A stretch of 64,000 nucleotides of DNA, from positions 185,206-249,205 of the forward strand of contig JASANG010003352.1 in the NCBI GenBank assembly GCA_030248215.1, written 5' to 3'. The notes under the pieces were generated by a model. The model had not been told where the DNA came from. It did no database searches and worked only from the letters and a program-made list of their open reading frames with translations. Positions 25,701-40,400 of this stretch are shown piece by piece. The stretch is from Enoplolaimus lenunculus. Its lineage: Eukaryota; Nematoda; Enoplea; Enoplida; Thoracostomopsidae. Within the stretch, counting starts at the first letter, position 1; every line of letters begins with the position of its first letter. A program made the translations under genes and the position numbers.

Positions 25701-28700
25701 TCCCATAGAAAAACGTTCCGCTTCTAATCTTAAGCCGACTTTAGTAAACATTCCCTGAATCTGAGAGCTCAGAAATCTTCATATACACGTGGGTTATACA
25801 ATTCAAAATTTAAATTTCACCCACGCTTCCGCATCTTACCAGTAGCCAAAGGTTTGGGGGGAAGGGGGTGCCCAGCCCCCTGGAAAAATTCGGGGCCCCT
25901 AGAAAATTTTTAACCTTGCTTGCAAGTCTACGAAAACTCTCATATGCCCCTCCTGAAAATTTTCTACCCCCCAGTAAGGTGAGCTGGCTACGGGCCTGCT
26001 TCGCATTATGGAGCATCTTTCTTTGAACCGCTACCGTTGGCTGTTGGCTGGGTACAAGAATCTTCAGGGTTTCATTGAGTTCAAAAATAACGTCACCGAA
26101 AGTCATTATTTTTCAATTTGGTCTACGAGTTTCTGTGGGCTGTGCATATCTCTTGTATAGCCCCTGCGCCCCTATGGTTAGATATATTAATCTTCGTTGC
26201 ATTTATTCAGGGCCGGAGCAGCCACCCCCCATACCCTCCATTTGGGGGCCCACCCGTATAGGGACCCCATCCTAACCGGTTGAAACAGAAACCGATAAAG
26301 ATTTAAAATGCGCCTGGCTGCTCGCTCTCATTGCTCGCGAGTTTGGGGAGCCACACCCTAGAATTTGGGGGAAGCGCCCACCCCTGCCTGCTCCGGCACT
26401 GCATTTATTCTATTGGAAACGGTATTGTAGAATATATAAAATTATTTACTAAATATAATTAAGTATATATATTTTTCCTTTAAGAATCTAAGTCTACTCT
26501 TTTACAAACCCACCAGAAACCGGGACAGACCTAAAAGTAAACGTGGGTCTAAATGAGTATGGTAGTTTTAATTTCTACGAATCAGAAATTAAAAATAACA
26601 TTTCCGAACTTCAAAATCACTCTTGTATTTTCTGCCGCCGACCAACTATTTAGGTAAAAGTCTAAACAAAGGTTTAGGTTTAGGCTTGATCTCATACTTA
26701 GTCTTTAGGCTTAAGCGTAGGCTTTGCTAATATTAAGCCTAGTAAACGCTTAGGCTTTAAACTGTTATATACTACTGTTTGCATCTTTTAAAAAAACTAC
26801 AACAGTATATAAGTATATTAAAACTTCAAAGCCCTACAAATATTATGAGAATTAATCAGACGATAGTAAATCATTATACCATTTTTTTTCAAAATTTTCC
26901 ACGATTGACCCCCTCTGATTTATAATAAAAAATGTCATTCTCACAAATGGAGTCACGAGGGGGCACTGCGACAGCTATGACCTGCTGTATTTGATATATA
27001 TGTAAATGTTTATTGCACGTTTATATACAAATATGTCAAAAATCAACAGTATAATTTGATAGTTCAGTATAGAACATGTCGTATCCGTGGACCAAGTCGC
27101 TTCCAGCGGCAGATCCCAAGGGAGAGGCGGTGTATCCCCTACAGCGGCCCGTCTTTATTGCAAATTTTGCGATGCAAATGGTTCAACCGAAGCTTAAGAT
27201 GTATTTTATAGCCAAAACGGCTGATATATACCGTGAGCACCAGGGTAGACAGCCGGAACAAAAATTGCCGGAACCGGAGGTGAAGCGAAATTAGCTGCAA
27301 TGATGTTTTAATATGGTAATTTAAGCAAATTAAACTGTTGTTACATCTTTTAGTCAAACAAATATATGTTGTAAAACAACACAAAAATCTCACTACCGAA
27401 ATTGCCGGAACATCCGGTAGATATTCTACCGGAGCTTGTGGCGGAAGTGGAGGTCGATTTTTTGCCGGAGCCGGACGTAGATATTCGATTGTACCCTGGT
27501 GGCCGCAACACGTTAAATTTAAAGAATTTCAAACTTCTGAACCTCAAATCAAAATATTTGCCAAACAGGCTTTTAAAACCATTATTTCAACACCTTAACA
27601 GCATTCTCTCCTACTGAAAAGTCCTTGATCCGCCGCTGGTCGTTTAGAAATACAATGTATCCTAAAACAACATTTTATCCATTTTAGGTGAATTCTAAAT
27701 TAACCAGAACCATATAGAACAGTTCACGAAAATTTTAGCTGCGAACGTGGTACGCGTCTATTGGTTGGCGTTGGTTAGTATTTGTCAGAGATACAACAAG
27801 CCAATAGGGTTTAAGTTCGTTTGAAATTAGAACGAAATGAATTGGCAAAAAAATTATTGAGAACGGCGACTGAAAATCGGGCCGATCCCATTGGGTTATC
27901 CGTTTTCTTTGGTCAAATTTTATTTCGATAAGGTGAAATAATTTCGCGTAGCAAAATTTTCATTTATTTTTAGCAAATTTTTAAGCGATTCTATTATGTT
28001 GAAAGCCCCGTTCGTTGGTTATCTTTGAGTTTCTCTGGTTCACATTTGGCAATTTTTGTACTTTCAACGGAACTTGCAACGTAAATTTGCAATAGGTGCT
28101 ATACACATTTAAGAATCTGAGGTCACAATTTAAAGTTTAATCGGCTCAAATGATTTTAACGCTACAATACTTAGGCTTAATAGTTTATCGTCAAGCCTAC
28201 AATTTAACCCTGATACATACCTGCTTATAGATTTCATATATTATCTTTCGGTATATGTCGTAGGCCAGTTTGCTATTCTGGTCAATTACAAATTGGCCAA
28301 GGCCAATCGGCTATTTTATATAATAGCAGATTGGCCTGGGCTAAACTGTTATCGAACTTACAGACCAATCAGATTTGATTATATGGAAAGACACAATACC
28401 ATTAACCAATCAACGTTTGTCTTATACATCACTGTTGTTTGGCGACATCTCACAATCGCTATAAGGCATACGCCAAACTGCTCCAATTGCTGCGAATAGC
28501 AGATTGACCTATGCTAATTGGTAATCAACCTGAATAGCAGATTGGCCTACGACATATATATGTTCGACCAGTAGATTTTCGGGTTGCCTTGTATGTGAAT
28601 TTGTTTTCTTTGTAAAACAGCAAAATGTGTTAAATCCTACACAGCCCGTCGAGTAAATCCAAATAATTACATCCTGTCTCACAACAATATTGTTTAAGCT

Positions 28701-31318
28701 CTGCCATTGTCCGCCGTGCGGCACTCGGAGCTGTTTGATTCGACGTTTCGGTTGATTTAGTTTTCAATTTTGCTTCTGAAATCAACATAGAACAGTAGCA
28801 TTAAAACATCACTAAAGAATGATACATATAATTAAAGCTAGAACGCTCCACATATTTACGTTTTTTGGGCACTGTTCCAACTGATTTATGCATGTAAAAT
28901 TACTACTGTATATATAGTTGTAAATAGGACATAGCTTAATTTGTAGATTGTTGTATAAAGATGAGTTGGCTCATGTAAAGATCAGGGGCGGAACGTTGTT
29001 CTGTGTGACTAGAAAAGAGTAAGCTTAAGCTTTAGATTAATTTTTTGCTTGGCATAGATATAGCATTGGCTTTAAAGATTAGGCTTATGCTTAGGAATAT
29101 GCTCATTCCTACGCTTAGGCTTAGGAATATGCTTATAATTCTGTTCCGCCCCTGCTCTTTACATTGGCGGAAAATTTTTAGTTGCATTGTCACATTTTTG
29201 CGATAAACATCATGATGTCGGTTTCAAATATTGCAACCAACTGGAGCAGTGGCGGATCCAGGATCTCAAAATGTGGGGGGGGGCAAAATTTTACAGGTAA
29301 TAAACTTATTTTTGACGCATACTGTAGTGATCCAAATAAGGGGGGTCCTCATTTGGAGTCCCAATTAATAGGAGTCTGTATCCCTAATAAGAGTCCGTAA
29401 GCGCATAGACTCCTTAAACTCTTGTTAGAGTCCATTAATGTCTATTATCCCTAATTGTACCGCATAAATGACCCCAGGGCCAAATAAAGGTGAGTTCGAA
29501 TCCTTTAAAGCGTGCTTATACTATTGTGTATAAAACAGAGAAATAAACAGCGTAGAACAGCAATTGACACTATATAATTTTTGTCGAGATGCTGCTGGAA
29601 GGGGGGCTGGCACGGCCGGGGTGGCCCCCCATGGATCTGCCATTGAAGTTGACTAGTAATACTTTGAAGCATGTAAACATTACAACAAAAACATTTGTAC
29701 GTATTTGTAGGCGGCTGGTGGATTTTAATGCTTATAAAATATCGTTTGTATGATCCTGACAACTTCAAAAGCTACGTTGCTTCTACATAATCTTTGTATC
29801 CACATCCCTGAACTTTAATTTTTTGATTTGTATTCTGAGTTGTGTGTAGCACCTACCACCAGTTGGCAACAAGATTTCAAGCAGTGCTTTCTTATGAATC
29901 TCAAAATCGACTCTCACGTTGGACAGTGTGGTCCATGTAAACATCAGGGACAGAACGTTTTTCAGCGGGACTACAATAAATAAAGCTATAAGCTTTGGAC
30001 AATTTTTGCTTGGTTTAGGCTTAGGCTTAGGCTTACGAATATGTTCACTCGTACGCTTAGGTTTACACTTAGGCTTAGGCTTAGGAATATGCTTATAATA
30101 CTGTTCCGCCCCTGTTGTTTACATTGGCCATAGCGTCTACACGTGGCCCAAAGATAAGTGTTTTAATTATGCTTTACCTGTAAAAATAACGTGAATCGTG
30201 AAAAGTTTATACTCAATTTTTTAAGGTTTGTAGTACCTTTCTTACTATGATTGCAGACAATATCCATTGCAACTTGAAACGATTTGCCTCCGGGCGGACA
30301 CAGATTTAATTTTCCTGTCGTTTTCGAAATCACAGGCTCTAAAAAATATCGCAAAATATAATTTTTTTTGTGCTAAACTAACTTCCTGTCTATAAATTGC
30401 TCATATTTAGTATATGAACCGGAATTACGACTTGGGTCAGCTCAAAGCGGAATTATGTCTCGTAAAGCGGTACGTTTTATGATTGGTTATTTGACAGCGG
30501 CAAATTAGCTTATTAAAACAAACTGCTTGGTACCAACAAGTTTTTAGCGATTACTTAGCCAATCAGAAACGAGGATTCGCATCAACCAATGGTATTTGAG
30601 TACGGCATTAAGGTAGTACACTTTAATGTTATACTCAAATACGATTAGTTGATACTATACTACTATCAAGTAACCAATCAGAAAACGTGCGCCTTTATCA
30701 GACATAATTCCGCCTTGGGCTAGCGCATGTCCCAATTCCTCATTGGACTGGTCCAAATTGGAATTGTGCTGAATTACGACTTGGGCTGCAACATATATAC
30801 GTAAGCAATAGTGAATCGTCATGTGAGAAAAGGTTAAGCTTCAACAAATCAAACAAGACAGCGCCGAAACACTCATCAGTTTTCTCATGGAATTGTAATT
30901 TTCAAAAATATGGTAAGTTAATATTAGGTGCTATTAAGGCCCGTAACCTGGTTCAATATGCAAAAAAGCGAGGCCAGACCAAGTTTGGGAGGGGCATGTT
31001 GTTGATTTCACGCGACCTACAACCACGCCAAAAACTTTTCTGGGGTCAAAATTTTTCTCAGGGGTGTAATTCGTTGTCTCCCATATACCGACGGGTGGCT
31101 GCTATTGCCAATTGAGGATAACTGTAGTTTAGTTTTGAGAGTTCAGTACTTAATACCAATAGCATTCAATTATACTTACCTGAAACAACCACATCTTTTT
31201 CAAGAAAAAACAAGATAAGTCCCGAAATATATAGTCCACATAGCTTTAAGTGCGATAGCATAATATAGTATAATGAATGATAGTAAAATAAGACTAAAAA
31301 TTATCTAGGAACTCAACA

Positions 31319-31407
<89 letters not shown>

Positions 31408-34400
31408 ATATAATACTTATTGCAAATACGTCAGAAATTTTCAATGCACTCGAATAATTGAGCTTTATGCGCAATTCACTTTATGTTTAAAAGGTACCAA
31501 AAGTACAGGGTCGGAGCAGTCACCTCATACACCCATATGGGGAACCACACCCCTAAAGGGCCCGCCGCCCTCACCGGTTGAACAAAAACCGCCGACGTTT
31601 AAAAATGCGTCTGGCTTGTCGCTCGCGAGTTAGAAAGGAGCCACCACCCCTGTCTGCTCCGGCACTGCAAAAGTGGTTTAGTGTAACCCTAAAACACTTG
31701 ACACAAAATTTTGCGTACCAATTGTTAGCATTGCACCGCTTTTGATTGCCCTTATACCTACATTAATGTGAATGACGCATTTTAGGTGTAACTGATGCGT
31801 ACGATTTTTTTTGGCTAAATTTGCCAATATTCACACCCCGTCTATAAGCATTGTTTATTACTGTAAGAACTTGAAAAATTCATCTGATCGTCTAGCAATT
31901 GTTCACAAAACGAACCTCATCTTCTATATGAATTTACCGGGCTGGCTGGGCTGAAAATAATTAAATTTTAAAAAACTTTTCACCAACTGTCTCGCCGAAG
32001 ACGAAAAAACTTTAAATTTTTGTTAATTTAAGAAAAACAGAGTCGCAATTGCGCAACGATGAGGGCTGAGTGTGCCGCTCCCAGTAGGCGTCGCTGCATT
32101 TGTGGCGGGACGGGACTTTGACAACATTAAAGCAATTGTGTGTTAGTAAAATTGTTGGCCATGTATTGAACAGGGTCGGATCGTTTTGATTGCGTTGCTG
32201 TAATAGAGTAATGTTTAAGTTTTAAAGTAACTTTTTTGCTTACTTAGGCTTAGAATTAGGAATAGGCTCATCCTTACACTTAGGCTTAGGCTTAGGCTTA
32301 GGCGAAGGCCTACGAATAATCTCATCTATTCACTTAGGCTTAGGCTAACGCTTAGGCTTATGAATAGGCTCATCCTTACACTTAGGCTAAGGAATATGCT
32401 TATACTACTGTTCCGGCCCTGTTCTATTAATGGCCCAAATTTTCTATGCCACCGTAAACAACTTTCTTACCGTTTTTAATTAAAAACCCCCCGATTGAAA
32501 GGATTAAAATATAAAAAATGAAATTGCTAATTTTGTCAGACCCCTGTACCCTGTTTAATTGCGAACTTGGTTGCATACAACTGCGCACATGTGGACAGGA
32601 GTAAACCTGAGAACAGGGACAGCCACATACCTCCATTTTAAATTTTTTTTTTCAATCATTGGCATTTTGTATAATCGCTAACGATTTACCAATCCTGACT
32701 TATGAATCAATATTTAAGTCATCCTTCCGGTGTCGGATCCTTCTAAATGTCCAAAATTCTTAGCTCCGCCACTGCTATACACGTTGCAATTAACGTATGT
32801 TCACATATTTAAACTGCAGTGCCTAGTTTATAAATTGCAATACGACGTTATGCAGTTGCATGCAATTGCAATTAGTTGCAGTTAATTTATTGCCAGATAC
32901 CTTTCGTCTCACACGGCAGTTTTCGTTGTCAGACATTTTCGGCAATTTTTTCGTACAATGTGAAAATCCTATTTTTAGTATCAAAGTTTTCAAATAATAG
33001 CAAAATGGGCCAATTGTTTTAAGAAGTCTTTTACCGCTGCGGCTGGCGTATCTAAGCGGAGGGTACACCTACCCAGGATTCGTCGTAGAGCCGAACAGAA
33101 TTTGAAACCAAAACATTGTGGTCAAATTAAGTACTAAAATGGCATTTGGCTTCTAGCTAACAATACATTTTTCACTGATATATCGTGTGGCCCCCTTTTA
33201 TCAGAAATTTCTAGACTCGTAAGACGTGACTTGTGCCACAAGTAATAAACAACCGTAACCTGTCTCTGCCGTAGGGCAAATTTAAAATTTATTAAACACT
33301 TCAAAGTTCCGGGGTCATACAACGGCCGCAATCCCCGCAAATTTAATTTTTATCAGTTAAAGCAAAAGTTGACGTACATTTAGGTACACCACAGTGTGCA
33401 ACTCGATAGATTCTGTGAACAAAACAATATACTCAACGCACGTTGCGTTTTTGGCCGACCCCGTCTCGCATTTGAGACGGAGGGGTCGAAATTTAACCAG
33501 ACGACTGAAATACGTAATATGCCAATGGCCAAAATGCTCAATATTTTCAACTTTCCAGGTGTATTATAGCATATGACATCGACCCCCTAAATAAGGAGGG
33601 TACAGTAAAAACGCAACGCGCGGTGGTACATTTTGTATCGTACGAAATTCGACAGTTGCACACTCTTGTCCAACAGTGATCATCCACTCTTGGTTAAAGG
33701 GGATTGCCTAATCATTAACGATTTGTCGGTTCTAATTTAGCAGCCAATTTTTCGGCCCCTATTCCAGTGGTAACCTATGCCAATTTAAAGATACCGCCAA
33801 ACAGCATTTTGTTCTGAAACGTATATTGTCTCAAGAACCAAACTGTACGTTTCCGCACTGTAAATTGCAATGAGTTAATTTTAATCAACTCAGACGGAAA
33901 GTTAGTTGAGTTAATAACAATTTTCTCACTCTGAATTGTGCTGATTGCGAGGAAATTGATTCATTGTATCATAATGAGTTGAATCAACTCAGAATTATGA
34001 GTTTTGATAGTCCGAAAACGATTTTGGATCAATTTCGCATAATCTATACTTCATTTAAAACAATTGTAGCACACCTGTAGCGACAAACTGCGAAATACGT
34101 TATTTATAACTAAATTTTGAACGTCAAAATATTAACAGAACTTCCATTTGTTCTATAACGGAAACGGACGCTGTTTCTACCAGAAACGTATATCCGGTTA
34201 ATACAACACTGGTTGTGATATATACGTACCACATACTTCGAGAATATATACAAGCCCAAGTGTTAAATACTTACAATTAAGACCAACGCAAAATTAATTT
34301 CTATTTAAAACTGCAGACGCCCAATTTGACGTCATGTTTGTTTATAGAAAATTTGCAATTTCTGGACCACTGCCAACAAGTATTATTTTGCCCACATAAA

Positions 34401-37400
34401 CATGGACAAGAGGGAACGACGGCGGGGATGCTCATTGACAGAAATGTTTACGCCCCCACTGTCCAATTTTTTTGAAAGTTAATATACGAAATTTCCTTAA
34501 AAATATTGTTTTGCCCCTGTAGATTATTATCTTGGTCGTACGTGTGGGGCGGGCCCGTAGCCAAAGGGGGGCGGTAAGGGGGGGCTCAGCCCCCCTGGAA
34601 AAGTTTTGGCCCCCCTAGAGAATTTTGATCTTTGCTTGGAACTCATTGAAAAGCATTGATTGCCTCTGCTAGTAGATTTTCAGCGCCCCGTAGCAAGGTG
34701 AGCTGGCTACGGGCCTGTTGTGGGGTTGGATTCAAACAAGGAAGTTCGTAAAAAATTAAACTGCCAAACTGAACATACAGCAATAAATTTTAGACGAACA
34801 AGCAACCTTGAAAATATACGCTGAAACAGCCCATAATTATTGTTCGGAAATTCAGCAGAGGATGCAACGGTCGCATTTAGGAAAAAACGACCTCTGTTCC
34901 CCCTGAATGCGACACCTTCGGCGCCTATTAATCTCCCACCCCCCTGAAAAGTATATTGGCGTACACATGATTTTGTGGAAGATGTGCAGTTAAAATTGTC
35001 GCATAAGACATATTAAAATACATGAAATGGTAGATTTACTTCTAGAAACTTTGAAATATTTCATTATTTCCGCCTATTCTATTTTTAATTTGTTTAGTTT
35101 ATCGATGCTTGGTATCTTAAAATAGCTCATTAGCTTCTTCTTATAATCATTTTCTTAAAATTGCTAAAATAAAAAAATACTAGCAAACGTAGTTGCAAAA
35201 CAGTCAAATATGTTGTATTTGGCTTGTTTATCAGATTTTATTTATAAGCAAGTTTAAACTCAAAACATTTTTGCAAGCAAAAAATTTTAAAATTTTTTAA
35301 TTAAAACATCTGAACAGTGAAGTTTGAGCGGAAGAAGTCTATTAAATCAACGCTTCCATAGCAAAGCTTACATTGACAAAATTTAACACAAAAAAGTAAA
35401 TATCAACACAAATTCGTTTGTAGAACGATAACGTTTAAATGCTATGCATATACACGTTATTAAATACTTTTTTTTACTTCTGTAATGGAACGTTGCCCAA
35501 AATACGTATGTGGAGCGTTTCAGTTTTAATATAATATTTGTTTACGTTGTTGCAAATTTGCAACCCTAAAATATTCCTTACATAACTTTTTAAGAATATG
35601 TTCTAATTTGCATATATATGCTGTCTCTTGTTTATACAAGAAACAATCATTATAACAGTTGGAACGATGCCCAAAATACGTATGTGGTGCATTCCAGCTT
35701 ATTATAGATATAGAATCTAGATAGCCAAGAACTAAATTTACAGACTGTGTTTGTTATATCGAATATACAGGGGCGTTGCCAAGGTTAAATTTCGGAAAGG
35801 TATTAATCTCAAACATATCTTGATATGTGATCTTTGAATACGACAAGACTGGTAGAATTTAAAGTTTCGATGTATTTTCTAGCGTTTAAGCTTTTTTTCG
35901 TTCAAAAATGTTGCAGTAGAACCCTCGTTATTATTCAAGATCTTACGAGTTAGGACCCGCTTAATAATACACCCTCAACAATTGTGTTAGACCCTAAAAC
36001 TTTCCTCAAAAATAAACCGGTTTTGATCTTCTGATCGCGAATTATTTTGGCCGCTGTTGTATAATGGCGCAATACCTCGAGACCAAAGAGAGATAGAAGC
36101 CATTACGCAAATTTTGTTATTAATAAATTTTAACATCGAATTTTAGTTTTCATTCTGTTGGGGTGATGTAAGCCTGGGTGGCATCTTAGATCCGCCTGTC
36201 ATGCTAGTACCAAAGTCACAGCTATAGTGAGATTTGACTTTATGGCCAATGTTACCTTAAGGCGCATAACAGTAGATTAAGCATATTCCTAAGCCTAAGC
36301 TTAAGCGTAAGCAGTGCAGAAATGTGTTCCTAAGCCTAAGTCTAAGCGTAAGCAAAAAAAATGTAATCTAGAATCTAAAACTACTCTTTTATGCACTCAC
36401 CAGAAACTTGGACGGCCCTTAAAGTAACATGGGCCAAACGACCGATACCGAACCTGGAACTTTTTTGACCAAACACGTTGAACACTGCGTAGCAGGGTAC
36501 AACCAGAAGTCTGCCTTTCCGGTAGGATACTTGTCAGAAGTTCCGACAGTTTCAGTGGTGAAAGATTTAATATATTCGTAAATGTTGGGCTATGCAGCGA
36601 GTCGTTTCTTTAACTTTATAGCAGTTTCACTTGAAATGTCAATATTTCTCAAAAAGGAAACTTAAAAACAAATTTTTGCCTTAAATTACGGATGAATATT
36701 GTCAGCCGAACATTTTACGTTGCTTATTTAAATTTTCGTTCACTTCCGGTTCCGGCAAAATTTACTCATTTCCTGTTCTATTTGTTTTACCTCTGTTGCA
36801 TAATGCAGCGTGGCTACCGCTGGCTTAATAGTAAAAAAGTTTTATAAACAAAATTTAATAAATAAACAAAATAAATATACAAATTCTCAAGGTGAAATGC
36901 GAAAAGATTGGGGTTTTTGGTTAAAATTCTGATAAAAATACTTTGCCGCAAACGTTTAACAACAGAGTTTGAATGGTGTTTGTGGAGGCAAATAGCTATT
37001 AATTGTCAGCTTAAGTAGTCTGTAAACGATAAGACAAAAGATACTTAAAACAGCCTTTTTTGTCTGGACTAAAATATATTTTTTGAAATTATAGTCTTCA
37101 AAAGTTAGGAAAAAATCGAGTGTCGGCGGACAGACCTGAGGGTGTAATTTTTCATTTCCACAAGAATACTTCATACTTAATATTAAAATATCGCTGTGTA
37201 CAATGCTTTGTTATAGTCTATATTATATAACAGTCGATTTTTGTCTGTTCACCAAATCTGCATATAATTAAAGCAGGTATGCCCCTTATACGTATTTTGG
37301 GCAACGTTCCAACATTACTTTGTTTACAATATTTTCTTAGAACAGAAACGTGGTTGATCTGTGAAAAGATATAATCGTCAGCTTAAGTACTTAGTCTGTA

Positions 37401-40400
37401 ACGATGAGACAAAAGATTCTTAAAACAGCTTTTTTTGTCTCGACTAAAAACTTAAGATATTTTTTGGTATTATCTTCAAAATTTGGGAAACAGTTCGGAC
37501 AGACCTGAGAGTGTAATTTTTGCACAAAAAACTCGATACTTAATATTAAAAATTATCACTGCTATACAGCGGTTTGTTACAGTCTATATCATATAACAGT
37601 CGATTTTTGTCTGCTCACTCAATTTATATAAATTAAATCAGGTATGCCCCATATACATATTTTGGGCAACGTTCCAACATTACTTTGTTTACAATATTTT
37701 CTTAAAATAGAAACGTGACAAAAGATGATAATTTGCATGCAAATTGTTGTGAATTTGTTAACTTTCGCGCATTGCGTAAAGCCGACTGAATAGTGTTAGG
37801 TAAAGTCGTACGTTTCTGTAGACAAATACTTGTACTTTACTAATTCCAGCTGAGAATTCTCGTTGCAAAAACATGTACGTGTGAATTTGGCTGAGTGAAA
37901 TGCGTTGAATCAGAATCGTTGGACGTTAAGTTCACTGGCTGATACCCAGAGTAGGAATGGACGGTATGGCCCCAACCCCAGCGGAAGCGTCGATAAGGGA
38001 TTTTTTTGCATAAACCCTTGCTAATTTGCATGAGGCCTACGAACGGAAATAAATATCGTTAATCGTTTACATTCAATTGAACAGCTACACTTTAAATTTC
38101 TGTGACTTGGTAAATCAACTCGGAGAGCAAATTCGTCATTTCTGGTTGCTTCTGAGTTAATAACAGGAAACATCAACTCGATCTGAGCTGATTTAATTCC
38201 GGGTAATTTAATTAATTAACTCAGAACGAGTTCAATCAGTTCAAAATTCGGAGCTTGAAAAGACCTACCTAATTCAGAGCTCACTCTTCTGACTGGATCC
38301 AACGTAATCTGAGTTAAAATCAAACTCACTAGCATTTACAGTGCACAAGGAACTCAAAAACACTGTGGAAAATGTCTTAAATTACGTACATTTGAATGCT
38401 TTTATTTCAACTTTACGAAAAAAAACTATTTCGCCGCTAAGACAAATCAGATTCGCTACAGTGCCATTTTTAAGATTATAGTCCCGCAAGTCTCAATAAA
38501 ACACAAACCAATGGCAACTAAACATTAGACTTGTAACTCAAATTTGAATAAAAAAATTGATCACAGGTTTAAATTTTAAAATGTCATTTCTCAACCAATC
38601 AAACGAAACGCCTTCAAGTGATAAAAACAAGCGGTGTCGACAGAAGATTTATGTCCAAATTTGGACAACGCTTATCTGAAAAACAACCCTGGCGACAGGT
38701 CATTGAAATATGACAGTTTTGAGACAAAAATTTCTTACATTTTTAAATGTCAAATTTTTCACATTTTGATAAAATTTGCTAATCTTTATTGTCTTAATTT
38801 TAATGTCAGAGTATATTATTAGGGGGTGCAACAACGACATTTAATATAATGGTGATTCAGCAACGGTAAAAAATTTTTACGCCCCATTTGGTTTGCAATG
38901 ATTCCGTCCTTGTTTGCAAACTCCCCTCCCCCCAGAGTCACCCCTGCTTCAAACATTCTTAGCCCCCCTTGGCGTACTATGGTGACCCTGAGTTGAAAAA
39001 CCCTTGTAGCTGTTTCAACGAATCGTTTTCGAGATATTTTAAGACTTAATTTTGAGAACTAATTTTTAAGGCAAAACTGGACCAATTGAGTCGTTCGAAT
39101 TTTGTTGACCTATCAATGCATTGTGCTGTGATTGGTCTGATTTTACATCTTTGTCTATTTTATGAAATTCTGCTATACGGATTTAATAATTAGAACCATT
39201 TTGAGAATTAATTTTGGTGACAAAAATTACACTAAAACTGAAACTTTTTAGAATTATATTGCAAGGTCCAAAGCCAAAAGTGTCATATGCTCCTGTCTTG
39301 AATGCTTTTTTGGCCCCATGTTAGAATGGCTACAGGCTTGATATTTTAATAATTTTTTACCTGTTTTTGTGAAAACTTCTTTTTTACAGCAAAGCTAAAA
39401 CTAATTTTTGACGAATATTAATATTTTCAAGACAAAAATGTAACTAAAAATCAGAATGTCACCGGATATTCGTTTCCGTTTCCGGTAAAAAAGCGGTGTC
39501 CGCTTCTGTTTCCGTTATTGCAATAGCGGAATTTCTGTTATTGTTATGCTCAAAATTTGTTAAACATCAGCAAATATTTTGAAATTATTTATTGCAGATA
39601 TGCTGCAAATGTTCGATATGAAATAAAAATTACGAAATTTACCCAAAATTAAAAAAATTTCAGTGTATCCGCTTTTTTTCTTTAAAATTTTACAATTTTG
39701 GGTGAGTATTTGCATTTCTCAATTGTTTTGCAAGAAAAATAAAAAGCCAAAACATAAAATATTATAAAAACTCAAGCTTGCTCTATTGCAGTCCCACAGA
39801 AAAGCGCTTCGCCTCTGATCTTTACATGTCAAAAATTGGTGAGGTTTGATATATACATTTAATTCAGCTCATTGAACCTACTGACAGGGGATACGGCGTT
39901 CCAAGAGACTCGTGTCCCCGCAACAAAACAACTTTTTTACTACTGCGCCAATATTGAATTGGTTAGGCTTAGGCTTAGGAATGTGCTTATACTACAGTTA
40001 CGGCCGTGTTGTGCACGTTGTCCGTGAAAAGAGTAAAGTCAAGCCAAACGGCCGAGAGCCGTTCAATTGGCTAATTAACATACTTTTTGGGCCGAAAACA
40101 TTGTCTTTTGAATAAAATTGTTATCAATCTGTCGCTTTAGGTTTAGGAGCGAGTCGTTTTTCTGCGGCCATCGTAGCTAATTTCCGTGCACTCGCCGTAG
40201 GTTCAACAACTTAAAGCTGATAGAAGCAGTGTTTGCTAATCGCTTTCTGCGGTAAAGTCAAAACAATAAAAAAAAGCCTAATCTGTCAGAAAAAATACTG
40301 AAAAACAAGACATCAATCCCCCCTGCACCGAAAACTGATAAAAACTTACGGCACCCGCACTAGCGGATCTAGAGGGGGGCGGGGGCGGGGCGTACATCCC

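Noticed and set aside
31319-31633. Open frame of Tyr-Ile repeats
   Set aside because: It is the (TA)n microsatellite read as codons, running into a hAT-like MITE.
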